Assembly: GCA_943737045.1 (NCBI GenBank)
Contig: CALSFV010000222.1
Location: 62,001 to 126,000 of the forward strand
Length of the DNA: 64,000 nucleotides
Source: Parapristionchus giblindavisi
Taxonomy: Eukaryota > Nematoda > Chromadorea > Rhabditida > Diplogasteridae
Direction of reading: 5' to 3'
A program made the position numbers and the translations under genes. Of this stretch, positions 37,145-49,800 are shown one piece after another. Within the stretch, counting starts at the first letter, position 1. Each line of letters opens with the position of its first letter. The notes below the pieces were generated by a model. It saw only the letters and a list, made by a program, of their open reading frames with translations. It had not been told where the DNA came from and searched no databases.

Positions 37145-38371
37145 AAGATTTTTGGAGGCGGTGAGATTGCGCTTCTTCAGTCCGAATGTTTATCTAGATA
37201 TGTAGAAATAGAATAGGAAAATAGAGTTATTGAAGGCTGGATAAATTTGAATCCAAAGATGCAAAGATAACATAGTGAAACCAAAAGGTATCTTGAAAAT
37301 AGAGACAATTAGCAATTGAATAATGTGGAATTGAATTTCAAATCGCGTTTACACTACAATCTCTCTGATATTTTTCTCTTCTCCCATCGTGTTCTTTGTC
37401 ACCTAAAAGAAGGATGTCATAAATCATAAAAGATTCATTGTTTGAAACAAAAAGCTAAAATCTTTTTTATGCAACTCTCCACTTCATTATATCTTCTTCT
37501 CTCTCATCTGTTATTCGATCAACATCTTCAACTAGAATCCCTGACCTTGTGGCTCGAAAAATATCCCTATCAGCTACAAAATATCAATAGTATAGCTCTC
37601 ATCATAGCCCTATTGTTCTGGAATAAGAGGAATGTTATTTGCCTCCATTTTCAATATACCTTTTCGTCTCACTCCTATGTTATCTTTGTATATATATATA
37701 TTTTATCGACATGCTCAGCATGAAACAATACATGTGGGTGAAGCAAAAATAAATAAATAATTCACAGAAATACTCTCGATAGGGATTGAACTTGAAGAGG
37801 GTACGAAGGGTAGAAATTGGGTATCACGAAGGGTAGAAATTGGGTATCAATATCTTTAGACAAGGCAGGCTCAAAGTTTGTTTGACACTTTTTCATATTT
37901 GTTTAGATTTACGCTATTTACGCTAGATATTAGGTTCTATAGTATGTGTTAAATCATAACATTCATTGCAGAAAATGCACTTGGTGGATTTTCTCAATCT
38001 CAACTACCCGTTCTTTCGGAATTTAAGTTTTATCGGAAAGGCTCTAGTGCTGGATTTACTCTTAGAGAATCCACAGATTTTCAACATTCAGAGCCCGTAA
38101 TGGCCCACTGCCAGATTAGGATATTCCCCATCTGATAAGTATCCCCTTCTGGTATCCAGGGGTAATTCCCTTCATTACATCGAGACCCTTTCAGTTGTAT
38201 AACCGAATTGCAGGGAGTTGCCTCTGCAATGTTATATGTTGCATTACTGTGAACTGTGTGTATTTGGATAATGAAAAATTGTTGATTCATCAAAAGTGTT
38301 TGGTGTTATTGTGCGTATAAAATGTACTTGCATAAGAAAATGACAAATGGTGCTAACGACCGTAAGTCACA
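37145..38371. other. intergenic, nothing recognised
   Basis: Short frames without splice context. The direct duplication ACGAAGGGTAGAAATTGGGTATCA occurs twice in tandem around 37804-37850. No gene, RNA or clear element was seen. Confidence 0.5.
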
Positions 38372-38430
38372 ATCGAGAGGCGAGCGAGATGTAGCCTTCT
38401 ACATCTCGCCCCGCCTCTCGATTGTCTCTC
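38372..38430. repeat. GC-rich perfect hairpin
   Basis: ACAATCGAGAGGCG...GAGATGTAG pairs with CTACATCTCG...CGCCTCTCGATTGT across a 4-base loop. It is a strong hairpin just outside the 38484-40828 inverted repeat and may be a separate short MITE. Confidence 0.7.
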
Positions 38431-38483
38431 CGCTGCCTCTCTCTAACCCGGCTGACCTTCGCCGCGCGCTATATTATATATAA

Positions 38484-40828
38484 GAGAGGAATCGCCAGAG
38501 GTTCGACCACCCCCCGGACATAGAAATTTCGACCCCCTGAAAAATTCAGATTAAGTACTTTGAACGATGCTCTATCGAACTGCGTTTTCCGAATTTGCAT
38601 ATCTGCACTCATTTTCGAGTTACGGTAGGTCAAAGATGGCAGGTACGGTATTTTTGGCTCGAGTGTGCGTCAGAAAAATTATCATAACTCCGTTCAAAAT
38701 AATGATAGACAATTTTTCAAAAAAAACATGAAAAGAGGAGATCTTAGGCAACATTTCCCAGTTGATGACGTCATTTGTCGACCATGCGCCGGTGCGGGGC
38801 AGTCGGTTTTATGAAAAAGTGACGTAACTTTCCTAATCGGAAAAACTGAACTTTTCTTCTATGCGCGTTTTGTTGCATCCATATGTGTCTAAAAATGACC
38901 CAAGTTTCAAAGGATTTGAGAAATGCAAAAAAAAAGCGTTGATTTTAGTGACGCGACCTCGGACCTGTCATAGGAAAGAACGGCTTAGTACTTTATCAAG
39001 AAACAGCAAAGGAGCTTAAATGACTCAAAAACATCCGAAAAAGCATTACGAGCTCAAAATACCCATATATGTCAGTTATTTGAAACTCAAAATCACCGAG
39101 TTCCGAAAAATTTGAAAAAAACCATATTTTGCTTTTCCACGTGGAAAAAACGTATCAGTAATGTTAATTAATCTTTATAATATTTCTTATAATGTTTATG
39201 AACATTTATGTTTTTGGAAGTGAAGGCCTACCTGCTCTTAGAGCCGAGATATCCGCCATCGAGATCACACGCACGCGCCCCAACTCACCCTTTGAGAAGA
39301 GATGTATTGCCATAAAATGAACGTTTTCCAACTCAGAATGACTCAAAACAACTTGTTTCATCATTCTTATCACGAAAAAACACCTTGGAACACGTTTTCT
39401 GAGTCTGTAAAAATCAGCAAAAGATTTGGATCGAACCGGGGTTCGAACCCGCTCGGTGTTTTTAGAGCGGTACCTCTTTACCTCGACGCCTCGAATGACT
39501 TTGCTTATTTTATTTATTTATTTATCGTACATCGCAAGGGTGTTTCAACAAGTACAAAGTGTTCGAGTGCAAAAAAATATGTGAAAGAATAAAATTATTA
39601 AAAGAGGATGGGGATGAGGGGAAGGTGAGAGATCAATTGATTTACTAAACATAGTACATAATAGTAATAGTAATAGTAACATAGTAATATGATACAACGG
39701 ATGTCTTTGTAATATGTTATTTCAATGTAAATTGTTTTCAATTGTGAGTGATTTCTCTAATAAATGTATCTTATCTAACATTAGTTTTGACATTGTACTT
39801 CATCATTCCTTGAAGAGAGAGAGAGAAAGGTTTGGGGGGGGGGGGGTCACACTCGTTCTTCATTGTTCAAATGCAACTCTGTTCGCTCAGAGTTTTCTAA
39901 CATCTCCATTTCGTGTAGTTGCCAGATATTACTCTCCCTTCTCCTTTTTCTCTCTACCTGTCTGTTCACGAAAGAGCGTGTGGGAGTGAGAGAGCGGATG
40001 ATGACCAGTCGCGCGGAGTTGGGGCGCGTGCGTGTGATCTCGATGGCGGATATCTCGGCTCTAAGAGCAGGTAGGCCTTCACTTCCAAAAACATAAATGT
40101 TCATAAACATTATAAGAAATATTATAAAAATTAATTAACATTACTGATACGTTTTTTCCACGTGGAAAAGCAAAATATGGTTTTTTTCAAATTTTTCGGA
40201 ACTCGGTGATTTTGAGTTTCAAATAACTGACATATATGGGTATTTTGAGCTCGTAATGCTTTTTCGGATGTTTTTGAGTCATTTAAGCTCCTTTGCTGTT
40301 TCTTGATAAAGTACTAAGCCGTTCTTTCCTATGACAGGTCCGAGGTCGCGTCACTAAAATCAACGCTTTTTTTTTTGCATTTCTCAAATCCTTTGAAACT
40401 TGGGTCATTTTTAGACACATATGGATGCAACAAAACGCGCATAGAAGAAAAGTTCAGTTTTTCCGATTAGGAAAGTTACGTCACTTTTTCATAAAACCGA
40501 CCGCCCCGCACCGGCGCATGGTCGACAAATGACGTCATCAACTGGGAAATGTTGCCCAAGATCTCCTCTTTTCATGCTTTTTTTGAAAAATTGTCTATCA
40601 TTATTTTGAACGGAGTTATGATAATTTTTCTAACGCACACTCGAGCCAAAAATACCGTACCTGCCATCTTTGACCTACTGCTACTCGAAAACGGGAGCAG
40701 ATATGCAAATTCGGCCAACGCAGTTCGATAGAGCATCGTTCAAAGTACTTAATCTGAATTTTTCATGGGGTCGAAATTTCTATGTCCGCGGACCCTCCGA
40801 AACGATCGATTTTCTCGCGATTCCTCTC
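38484..40828. mobile_element. 2.3-kb inverted-repeat element, 0.8-kb arms
   Basis: Left arm about 38484-39288, right arm about 40015-40828, near-identical complements (outer GAGAGGAATCGC/GCGATTCCTCTC, inner ACGCGCCCCAACTC/GAGTTGGGGCGCGT). The 0.73-kb centre contains a tRNA-like stretch (39430-39500), a GAGAGA tract and G-rich runs at 39834-39846. Frames in the arms mirror each other and show no transposase motif. Confidence 0.8.
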
Positions 40829-41062
40829 ATAAAAGAGATCGGCATAGTTTCTGAACCATGCAAAACAAGAAAGTCTCTTGTGGGAGTGATTGGCTACTCT
40901 CGTACCAAATAAACAAGTGTATTTTATACCGTCAATAATACAAACGATTACATTCATAACATAATACTTATATAATTACAAATAATGAGAAAATGTACAT
41001 AATCATTTTTCACATAAATGTTGCCTGGACACTAGACTCTCCAACGAAAGAGATGGGTTAAA

Positions 41063-41145
41063 GCAACGCCCCAAGCTAATTTTACTATCCGCATTGGCAA
41101 TACTCTCTCGTAGACAACGGAAGCGAGAGAGTGTGGCCAGAGCGG
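41063..41145. mobile_element. MITE family A copy
   Basis: CGCCCCAAGCTAATTTTACT, CCGC, then TACTCTCTCGTAGACAACGG and GCGAGAGAGTGTGGCCAGAGCGG. The right terminus is lost. Confidence 0.65.
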
Positions 41146-41239
41146 ATCAGTGGGAAATGAATATTTACCTCAACTAGTATAACTCTATTGCTCTAGGTGA
41201 ATGCGCACTTGTTTATCTAACTCAGTATAAAAAACTTAA

Positions 41240-41355
41240 AGGGAGCGTTACCTCTTGGTCTCTTCATTGTGCACACTATTTCTCTGTTCTCTAACAACGA
41301 GAGAGCATTGCGAGTCGAAGAGACCATTGAGTGGGGTTACGCTCCCTTTAACATT
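41240..41355. mobile_element. MITE family B copy
   Basis: AAAGGGAGCGTTACCTC at the left, GGGGTTACGCTCCCTTT at the right; inner GGTCTCTTC/GAAGAGACC; centre CACTATTTCTCTGTTCTCTAAC. A second copy lies in the last intron of the srx gene (15962-16086). Confidence 0.75.
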
Positions 41356-41538
41356 CGATGTGCTGTATCATCATATAAAGTAGTTTAGCAATGTAAATGA
41401 CTGAAACAACTTGGTTCAATTACTCCTGTACCAGTCACTTTCTTGGGCGAGAGAGAGTACCATCCAAATGGCTTTACACTCTCATTCAACTCTCATTTGC
41501 ATTCATTTCCTATCACTGAGAGTTTTTCTCCTCTTTTA

Positions 41539-42925
41539 TGCACTGTTACATTTGCTTTACGTGCCTACGCCGTAACGTCGTTACGGATGACGGATCCGTC
41601 AACGGGAACTTCGAAGTGTGTTGGGTCTCGAGTGGAAAACCCTGATGGATCATAAAAGTACTGTAAAAGGTTACGGTAGTCAACCATTATTGATCGATGA
41701 TTACGGTAACTTCTTACCGTATCACCATTACCATTCAGGGTTTTCCACTCGAGACCTAACACACTCCAAAATTTACGGCGACGGACACGTAACGAAATGT
41801 AACACGCTCCGCCGTTACGGCGTAGGCACCAGGGCTGGGATTTTTTGTTTGGTATTTTTTTTTGTTTTTTTGGTTTTTTTGGGTTTTTGAGAATTTTTTG
41901 TTTGGTATTTTTTTTGTTTGGTTTTTCTGCAAAAACCAAAAAATAACAAAAAAATTCGGATAAATAAAATTTACACAAATTTGCTTGAAAAGTTAGTTTA
42001 TGATCAGTTTTGTTGTTCATTTTTCACCGTAAGACAATATTGGTGAGTGTAATATTTCGGAATAGTGTTAAAGAAGGGGATTCTTTTCTTGAATGACTAT
42101 ACTTGTCAGGAAGGGCTATAAATGACATCTACCTGAATACAAAACCAATATTATCTTAAATTATGGATGCCCTGGAATTCCGTAATCCGACATGAAAGTT
42201 CGTTGTTGCGCCAAGGAAATGTCAGGGACAATGCGGCCTTTCGAATTTGAAAGCTGAATATAGAGAAAATCGCAAACGGGAATCCAAACCGGCGTGGTGA
42301 GGTTACAAGCGCTGATTACTAACCACTGCTACACGGGAAACGCTTTTGGCCTTTCGAATCTATTAGAGAATACAGAATGCCACATAATTGGTCCAAGTTC
42401 TTCATGATAATATGTAGCGCACCCCATACATTTTCATATCCTCACAAGGTGAGGACCCACTCTATACGGCTCTTTTTAGCATCTACCCAAAAAAGGGTCC
42501 CTTTTTAAGCTAAAAATTACAATTCAACCGTAAAATAACGAAATCGACCCACTATATAAAAATAAAACGGTGAGGGGCCGAAAATGTATGGCGCACCCTC
42601 AATTTCCTGATTCCCCTACATTAACTAATCAATAAAATGCTGCCGATAACAAATCGACAACGAATTTATCTTTTATGTTTGTTTTAGTTGTTGATTTTAA
42701 GAATTTTGACTCTGAATGAAGAATAGTTGCTATTTAAAGGAAGAGCAAGGCGAGATAATGTTAAAATTTTCTCGGAACAGTGGGAAAAATTAATTATTTT
42801 ATTTTTTTTGGTTTTTTTTTGTTTGGTGAGAAAATTTTTTTGGTAGACCCAAACAAAAAATTTTTTGGTCGAAATAATTTTTTGTCCCAGCCCTGGTAGG
42901 CACGTAAGGCAAATGTAACAGTGCA
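41539..42925. mobile_element. Harbinger-like MITE split by a hAT element
   Basis: The outer element starts TGCACTGTTACATTTGC and ends with its complement, flanked by TTA on both sides (41536-41538 and 42926-42928), as for PIF/Harbinger elements. Its body (41539-41829) is palindromic: ACGCCGTAACG, TCTCGAGTGGAAAACCCTGA and complements. The right end resumes at 42904 after the nested hAT element. Confidence 0.75.
41830..42895. mobile_element. non-autonomous hAT element with 8-bp TSD, nested
   Basis: 1,066 bp with ends CAGGGCTGGGATTTTTTG and ...GTCCCAGCCCTG. Exact 8-bp duplication GTAGGCAC at 41822-41829 and 42896-42903. Same family as 33266-33777. The ends are rich in TTTGTTTGG. No transposase frame. 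It contains a tRNA-like stretch on the minus strand near 42275-42345. Confidence 0.9.
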
Positions 42926-43169
42926 TTAGCATGCTCTCTCATTCTAATCCAATTTCACTTTCGCATCACCCCATTCCCCTATACAAACATTCGATTCCTT
43001 TTCTCCGGTTCAGTCCAGAGCTCTTCCTTCTTGAGGAGAGCTCGGGGAGCCTTTTGCCCCCGTGGTCCTCCCAGCGAGGAGGACGACTCCTCCATTCGAT
43101 CAAAAAGATCGTAATGAGGGGAGGAGGGGGTGAACAAGGGGGGGGGTGGACCAGAAATCAAAGAAGTTC

Positions 43170-44065
43170 TGATATATCAGATGAAAGAGCGAAAAATTCT
43201 GAACAATATACGATTTAGCTCATATGGAAATGTAATTTTTTTCAGCAGTAACTATGACCGATGTACGAAAGTAACGTTCACTCTGATTAGATCGAAACAA
43301 CTTATGAAAAGCCAAATTGGCAAGGATAGCTATCGTGTCATACACTCGATGAAAGAGTTAAAAAAATCTGACAAGGGGATGACCCCAACTTGTCGCGGTC
43401 ATTTCGTTCATCTGTTTTAATGTATCACATAAGGAAATAAATAAATATTATTATTTTCATTATTATATGAGATGGCAATAGCATGAATGTTCTTCTTCTT
43501 CTTCTTCTGACACCTTAACTATAAACAAGACCATTAGAATGTATCGTTCTCTAACTCTCTCTCTCTCTCATCTTGTCTCTTGTTTCTCTAGATTGCTCTA
43601 ACGGATCGATCGGTTTCTCCGCCATATGAAAGATTATGAATGGAGAACCGCGTTTATTCAATATTCGTCACACTCTTTCTTTCATTGGTTGATAATATTC
43701 TCGATATTTTTTTTCTGTCGTGGCATATTGTGATGTTAAGCTAGGAAAAGAAAAGTAAAAAATGGACCAGAAGATGGACAAAATGGAGAGTTTCTCTGTT
43801 CTCTTTTCTTTCGTTATTTTTTAAAAATCCTTTCCCAATCTTCTAAAATTTGCTAATTTATCAAACCCTCAATATATACTTTTTTTGTTTCACTGTTCTC
43901 GTCTATTTTAATCGAGCCAGTGTTTCCGCCTCTAGTTAAGATTTCATAATTTCAGGCGCCTATATCGCCTTCCAATATTGGTCTATTTATAAGGAATTAA
44001 GTCAATATATTAAAATAAAGATTAATACAGAATTTGAGGTAATTTTATTTGCAAAAAAAACACGA
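43170..44065. mobile_element. single-arm copy of the 34168-36405 element
   Basis: Shares, in the same order as 35500-36405, AACAATATACGATTT, TATGACCGATGTACGAAA, GATTGCTCTAAC, TTTCTTTCGTTATTTTTT, GGCGCCTATATCGCCTT and AATTTGAGGTAATTTTATTT. No coding content recognised. It ends about 130 bp before the orphan gene. Confidence 0.65.
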
Positions 44066-44192
44066 AAAACATTCCTATCAGCTCCTTTTTTCAATACTAA
44101 GCAGCTAGTTTATTGTTCTTTCGGACTTTATTTTAGTTTTATTAATATATGTAAATACATTTTTCTTATATCATTTTGTTTACTGTTTCAGC

Positions 44193-45004
44193 ATGAGATT
44201 CGATGTTTATCTATCAATGTTCTACCCCGGCTATACTAAGATGCCATTCCTTATGAAGATGATCCTCATTGATCACGTATTCAGATCCGTAAGAGTCTAC
44301 GTAACCACTACAGGGTTAGTTATTTATACGTCTATTTTCAACGATAATTTTATTATATTCTTATAGAGACAATGAGATCGTGTTGTTCATACAGGATACA
44401 CATCATACATATCCGGAAGTGGTTACAACACGGTCCGTCGTAATGCCATTAGGATTCGAACCAAATGATCACAATCCTTTGGTGATGTCTAGAGGTGGTT
44501 CTATCCACTTTCTTGAAACACTATCAGTATTTTAGAAAGATAAATTTTTGTTTCTTTCAAAACATTATCTGCAATAAGTACAATTACAGGACGAATTAAC
44601 CAATCATCCACAATATCGCTTCCTTATGTGTTTTTATGTGTTTTTAATCGATAAAATAGCCAAATAGGTTATTTCTCTCGTTCGTCTGTATTAGTCATTC
44701 ATGGATCATAGTCTCGAAATGAATGAATAAGGTAATCTAATGGAAGGTAATCCAAGAAGAAGAAGGTAACCCACGTTCACTGAAGAATCAAACTGTATGG
44801 TTGACAGGTAATTCGTACACTTTGGATAATCTCGAAACAACGGCAAATGAGGTTGGCTGTATCAAATGGCAGCAGTGTTCATGTTCAGCACTAACCATCA
44901 CAGAAATACCGATTTCACCTTATCAATCAATAATGCTATTGAAACATAATGATAGAACTTCTTATACAAATCATCATGCTGATGTAAAATTAAGTCTATT
45001 TTAA
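44193..45004 (+). CDS. three-exon gene of unknown function
   Basis: Exons 44193-44314, 44367-44494, 44808-45004 join in phase to 447 nt, a 148-residue protein. The ATG follows a TTTCAGC acceptor by one base, the usual place for spliced-leader addition. The first two exons encode MRFDVYLSMFYPGYTK... and FIQDTHHTYPEVV, an alternation of short hydrophobic and polar stretches typical of a small beta-sheet domain. The last exon has a GCIKWQQCSCSALTI segment with three cysteines. No signal peptide or membrane helix is evident, and I recognise no family. The stop codon TAA coincides with the TTAA flank of the palindromic element that follows. Upstream exons could have been lost to the transposon at 43170-44065. 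Confidence 0.6.
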
Positions 45005-47221
45005 GAGACCGGCTCGGTAAGACTCGAGCATTTTGACCCCCTGCCGGACATTCGCGAGGACTTTCGATCTGGGCCTCAATACTTTCATCATAGACACATA
45101 CCGGGGGGAGACCGATGAAAGTTATAGTGAAAATGCCCTTGGGCTCAAACCCGGCTCACATATGTCGCATAAAATAAAAAATTGAAAAATTCATAACTTT
45201 TCAAGCGTGATAGCTAGGACTTTTATTTCTTTTTATTGGTGAATAACATGTCATGCACTCTTATAAACACAGCTGAACAGCAATATCATATCGTTTTGAA
45301 TATGTTTTTTCGTGTCTGATTTTCAGATTTTTTTCCTTCTATCCTCGTTGAAGAGATACTGCAAGAAAATTCATAGTGCATATTGTAGCCCTGACGATTA
45401 TGTACATGGTGGTCATATTCCCTTGGCCAGCCAGTTTGTCATAAGCCTCGAGAATTGCAACTGAATGTGAGATATGTGTAAATTGCAAAAATCGAAAATT
45501 AAATTTCTTGAAATTCGCAAGAGCAAGAGTTAGCTTTATAATGTCATTTTACTCGTAGTGATGCGCGTACATAGGAAAAATATAGAAATAGACTTGGACT
45601 ACATTTTTTTAAAAATTAGAAAAATAATAATTTTGTTTTTATTTTTTCAACTCCCACATTCAGTCGACCGTCAAGGCAAGTTGATTCATAGGGCGGATGG
45701 TGGCTCTTGCATGTGTGTTTGCAGAAACGACTGCAACGTGAAGAATCGTCGTTTCGCAGATCTCGAATTTATTTTTTTAATTATCAAACTTGAATATTTA
45801 TATGTTTCTTTCACATAAATCGGTTGGAAGGTGGCGTATGGCAACCAAAGCCGTACCATTTTGATCAGTGGGAGTGAACTGTACTTGAATACCATAATCA
45901 TCAGGAATCGCGAACTGATCTTTTTTTCAGTCGACCCATTATTTTCAACCATGACCCCGGGTTCATGGTTGAGAATGGCTGAGGTCGAAAAATTCATGAT
46001 GATCCCAGACCAAATACTATTTGGCATTATATCAATAATGGGCCATCTTTTATTTTTATGGATACCATATCTCGAATTACCGTAATAGTAATGCACGCAC
46101 CTGAATTTTCCGAGAATCTCACCACATTATTGTAGGATACGGTAGCTAGATTACGGTAATTCGAGTAATGGTATCCATAAAAATAAAAGTTGGCCCACTA
46201 TTGATATAATGCCAAATAGTATTTGGTCTGGGATCATCATGATTTTTTCGACCTCAGCCATTCTCAACCATGAACCCGGGGTCATGGTTGAGAATCATGG
46301 GTCGACTGAAAAAAAATTAGTTCGTGATTCCTGACGGTTACTGTAGTGCAGTATAGTACACTCCTATTGATAACAATGGTACAGCTTTGGTTGCCATACG
46401 CCACCTTCCAACCGATTTATGTGAAAGAAACATATAAATATTCAAGTTTGATAATTAAAAAAATAAATTCGAGATCTGCGAAACGACGATTCTTCACGTT
46501 GCAGTCGTTTCTGCAAACACACATGCAAGAGCCACCATCCGCCCTATGAATCAACTTGCCTTGACGGTCGACTGAATGTGGGAGTTGAAAAAATAAAAAT
46601 AAAATAATTATTTTTCTAAATTTTAAAAAAATGTAGTCTGAGTCTATTTGTATATTTTTCCTATGTACGCGCATCACTACGAGTAAAATGACATTATAAA
46701 GCTAACTCTTGCTCTTGCGAATTTCAAGAAATTTAATTTTCGATTTTTGCAATTTACACATATCTCACATTCAGTTGCAATTCTCGAGGCTTATGACAAA
46801 CTGGCTGGCCAAGGGAATATGACCACCATGTACATAATCGTCAGGGCTACAATATGCACTATGAATTTTCTTGCAGTATCTCTTCAACGAGGATAGAAGG
46901 AAAAAAATCTGAAAATCAGACACGAAAAAACATATTCAAAACGATAAGATATTGCTGTTCAGCTGTGTTTATAAGAGTGCATGACATGTTATTCACCAAT
47001 AAAAAGAAATAAAAGTGCTAGCTATCACGCTTGAAAAGTTATGAATTTTTCAATTTTTTATTTTATGCGACATATGTGAGCCGGGTTTGAGCCCAAGGGC
47101 ATTTTCACTATAACTTTCATCGGTCTCCCCCCGGTATGTGTCTATGATGAAAGTATTGAGGCCCAGATCGAAAGTCCTCGCGAATGTCCGGACCATGCTC
47201 GAGTCTTACCGAGCCGGTCTC
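45005..47221. mobile_element. 2.2-kb palindromic element with TTAA flanks
   Basis: Ends GAGACCGGCTCGGTAAGACT and its complement, flanked by TTAA (45001-45004 and 47222-47225). The arms are about 1.1 kb and nearly identical, meeting near 46110 over a short centre. Mirror frames in both arms (e.g. around 45558 and 46677) are by-products of the palindrome. The terminal GAG(G/A)CCG is shared with the element at 3967-4957. Confidence 0.85.
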
Positions 47222-48028
47222 TTAATCTCATTTGTAAATATAATTATCTTATTCCTAAATGTGCAAATAATATATTATTTGTGAAGTTTGCATCGAAAAT
47301 ATTAATGTTCATTGGTGGCAATATATAGAATATAGAATATTTCTGAGTGTAGCCGAATACTTGACAAGGGGAATTATATAATATATTTATGTCGTTTCGA
47401 TATAATAATCATATAAGAGGGGTTAGAATAAGAAAGTGGCGTAGAATGAGAAGAACCAGGTTTTCTGCCAAACCTGATGACGTCGGATTTGGCTTGCCAA
47501 TAAAACAGTGTGTAATGTTGTCATGTGCATGAAAATGTACATTTGCCAATAATGAATCTTTATTTATTGTCTTCTAGCGAGAAACAAAAAAATGACAAAT
47601 AAACAATGTGCAATGTTGGCAGACTTCTCGTTGCCAAAAATGAATGGTGCATAATTGGCAAGTGGGTGAGGTAGGGAATGTTGACAAAAATGACGGTAGC
47701 CATTTTGTCAGGGAACACGGAGACAAATTTGACGAAGTAAATGTTGGCATTGCCAATAATGATGCATTCGTTTTTGGCACGTCGTATGTTGACAAAATTG
47801 AAAGTAGCACAATTGGCGGAAATGTTCAAATTCTTTTCCGCCAATAATGCTGTGTTCATATTTGGCAAATTACTTTTCCGGATGGAATGCCAAAGTTGCA
47901 ATGTTCTAATTTGGCAATAGATCTAAAATTTCGAAATGCCATTTTTGACGCTTTCATTATTGGCAGAAAGACTTAACTCAGAATACGCCAAATCTGACGA
48001 CGTCAAATTTGGCAAAGTTGAAAGTGCC

Positions 48029-48727
48029 AAAAATGAAGACTTCAAATTTGGCAAAATTGAAAGTGCCAAAAATGACGACGTCAAATTTGGCAGAATTGAA
48101 AGTGCCAAAAATGACGACGTCAAATTTGGCAGAATTGAAAATGCCAAAAATGAAGACTTCAAATTTGGCAAAATTGAAAAAAATGCCAAAAATGAAGACT
48201 TCAAATTTGGCAAAATTGAAAAATGCCAAAAATGACGACGTCAAATTTGGAAAAATTAAAAGTGCCAAAAATGACGACGTCAAATTTGGCAAAGTTGAAA
48301 GTGCCAAAAATGAAGACTTCAAATTTGGCAGAATTGAAAGTGCCAAAAATGAAGACTTCAAATTTGGCAAAATTGAAAAAATGCCAAAAATGAAGACGTC
48401 AATTTTGGCAGAATTGAAAGTGCCAAAAATGAAGACTTCAAATTTGGCAAAATTGAAAAAATGCCAAAAATGAAGACTTCAAATTTGGCAAAATTGAAAA
48501 ATGCCAAAAATGACGACTTCAAATTTGGAAAAATTAAAAGTGCCAAAAATGACGACGTCAAATTTGGCAGAATTGAAAGTGCCAAAAATGACGACGTCAA
48601 ATTTGGCAGAATTGAAAGTGCCAAAAATGACGACGTCAAATTTGGCAGAATTGAAAGTGCCAAAAATGAAGACTTCAAATTTGGCAAAATTGAAAAATGC
48701 CAAAAATGACGACGTCAAATTTGGCAA
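48029..48727. repeat. tandem array of 39-bp palindromic units, left end
   Basis: Eighteen units of about 39 bp. Each contains TGCCAAAAATGACG next to ACGTCAAATTTGGCA, so one unit is itself close to a palindrome, joined by linkers such as GAATTGAAAG. The GACGACGTC and GAAGACTTC variants both keep self-complementarity. Long frames stay open on both strands because 39 is a multiple of three (repeat KVPKMTTSNLAEL); they are not evidence for a protein. Confidence 0.9.
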
Positions 48728-49800
48728 ATTCGTGAATGGAAATTGGTGGGTTCTTCGGAGCAGGCCAAACTTCGGAACAAACGAATGGAATATTTAAATA
48801 ATAACAACTAGTAAAGAACAATAAGAACGATAAGAACAATAACAAGGACGTTTAGAGTAGTACATCATGATCGAGTTGTGTGCACGCGGCGCATCATTTA
48901 TTTTGGAGCGGCATGAATATTTTCAGATATCAAAAATCTCAAGTACCGATTTTGAGTATCGATGATATACGGATCTTTCCATGAGAATTGTAATGAAAGA
49001 GCGAATGTCCGAGAAGCGAGATGGCTCAGTAGCTTTTGAAGTGGGGATTTTCGAATAGTTTAAGAGAAAATGCCCACGGAAAGAACTGTGTATATCCGAC
49101 ACGCATGATAAAAAATTAGCAAAAAACATCCTAGTTCGTTACACGCAATGAACATAATTCGACTATGATGTAATACAGAATGTTTTCGGCAAACTATTAG
49201 GTATTACATAGAGAAATAACCGTTACAAAAAAAAATAAGTGTGTGCATACACGCTTAAAAGAGGAATGGTAAGGGGATTAGAGACTACCGATGTCGGGAG
49301 TCACATCATCAGGCCTCATCGTAGTTGCGGTCCTTCTCTTCTTCTCCTCCATTGCTGATCCCGAAGGCGCATCGTCATCGTTATTCCTGTAAAAGAAAAC
49401 ATATAAAAAATAAATAAATATTAATTTTCACAGAGCTTGCTCTTACTGGTACCGTATATTGAACACCGCATAAGAGTGTACTTGTTACATCAAACACCTG
49501 TGTTTGCTGTGAAAAGGTGCAAACGTGATTTTCAAGAAACTGTAAAATATCAAGTTATACTGTAACGAAAATATCTCATACGGAAATATCGCTATTTATT
49601 TACCGCACTTATGGATACGTAATCTAAATTACACATCAAACACTCAACCTTCACAATCTCTAGTGTCGTTATCGATTTCAAAAGCGTCGGATAATATATA
49701 AGGCCCTTTGTGAGAGAATCGATCAAGGGCATACATTTTCGGTGCCCTCGCTATTGTTTTTATATAGTGGATCGATTTTCGAAATATGGTGGGTCAATAT

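Noticed and set aside
45558..46677. Paired 86-codon frames as duplicated genes
   Set aside because: They are mirror copies within the two arms of the TTAA palindrome and have no coding signature.
48009..48473. A 154-codon frame and several others on both strands in the 39-bp arrays, looking like a repeat protein
   Set aside because: The unit length is a multiple of three and the unit is palindromic, so frames stay open on both strands by construction. No start context, splice sites or homology.
48029..48727. CRISPR-like repeat array
   Set aside because: Units are contiguous variants of one sequence with no unique spacers, no cas genes, and the genome is eukaryotic.
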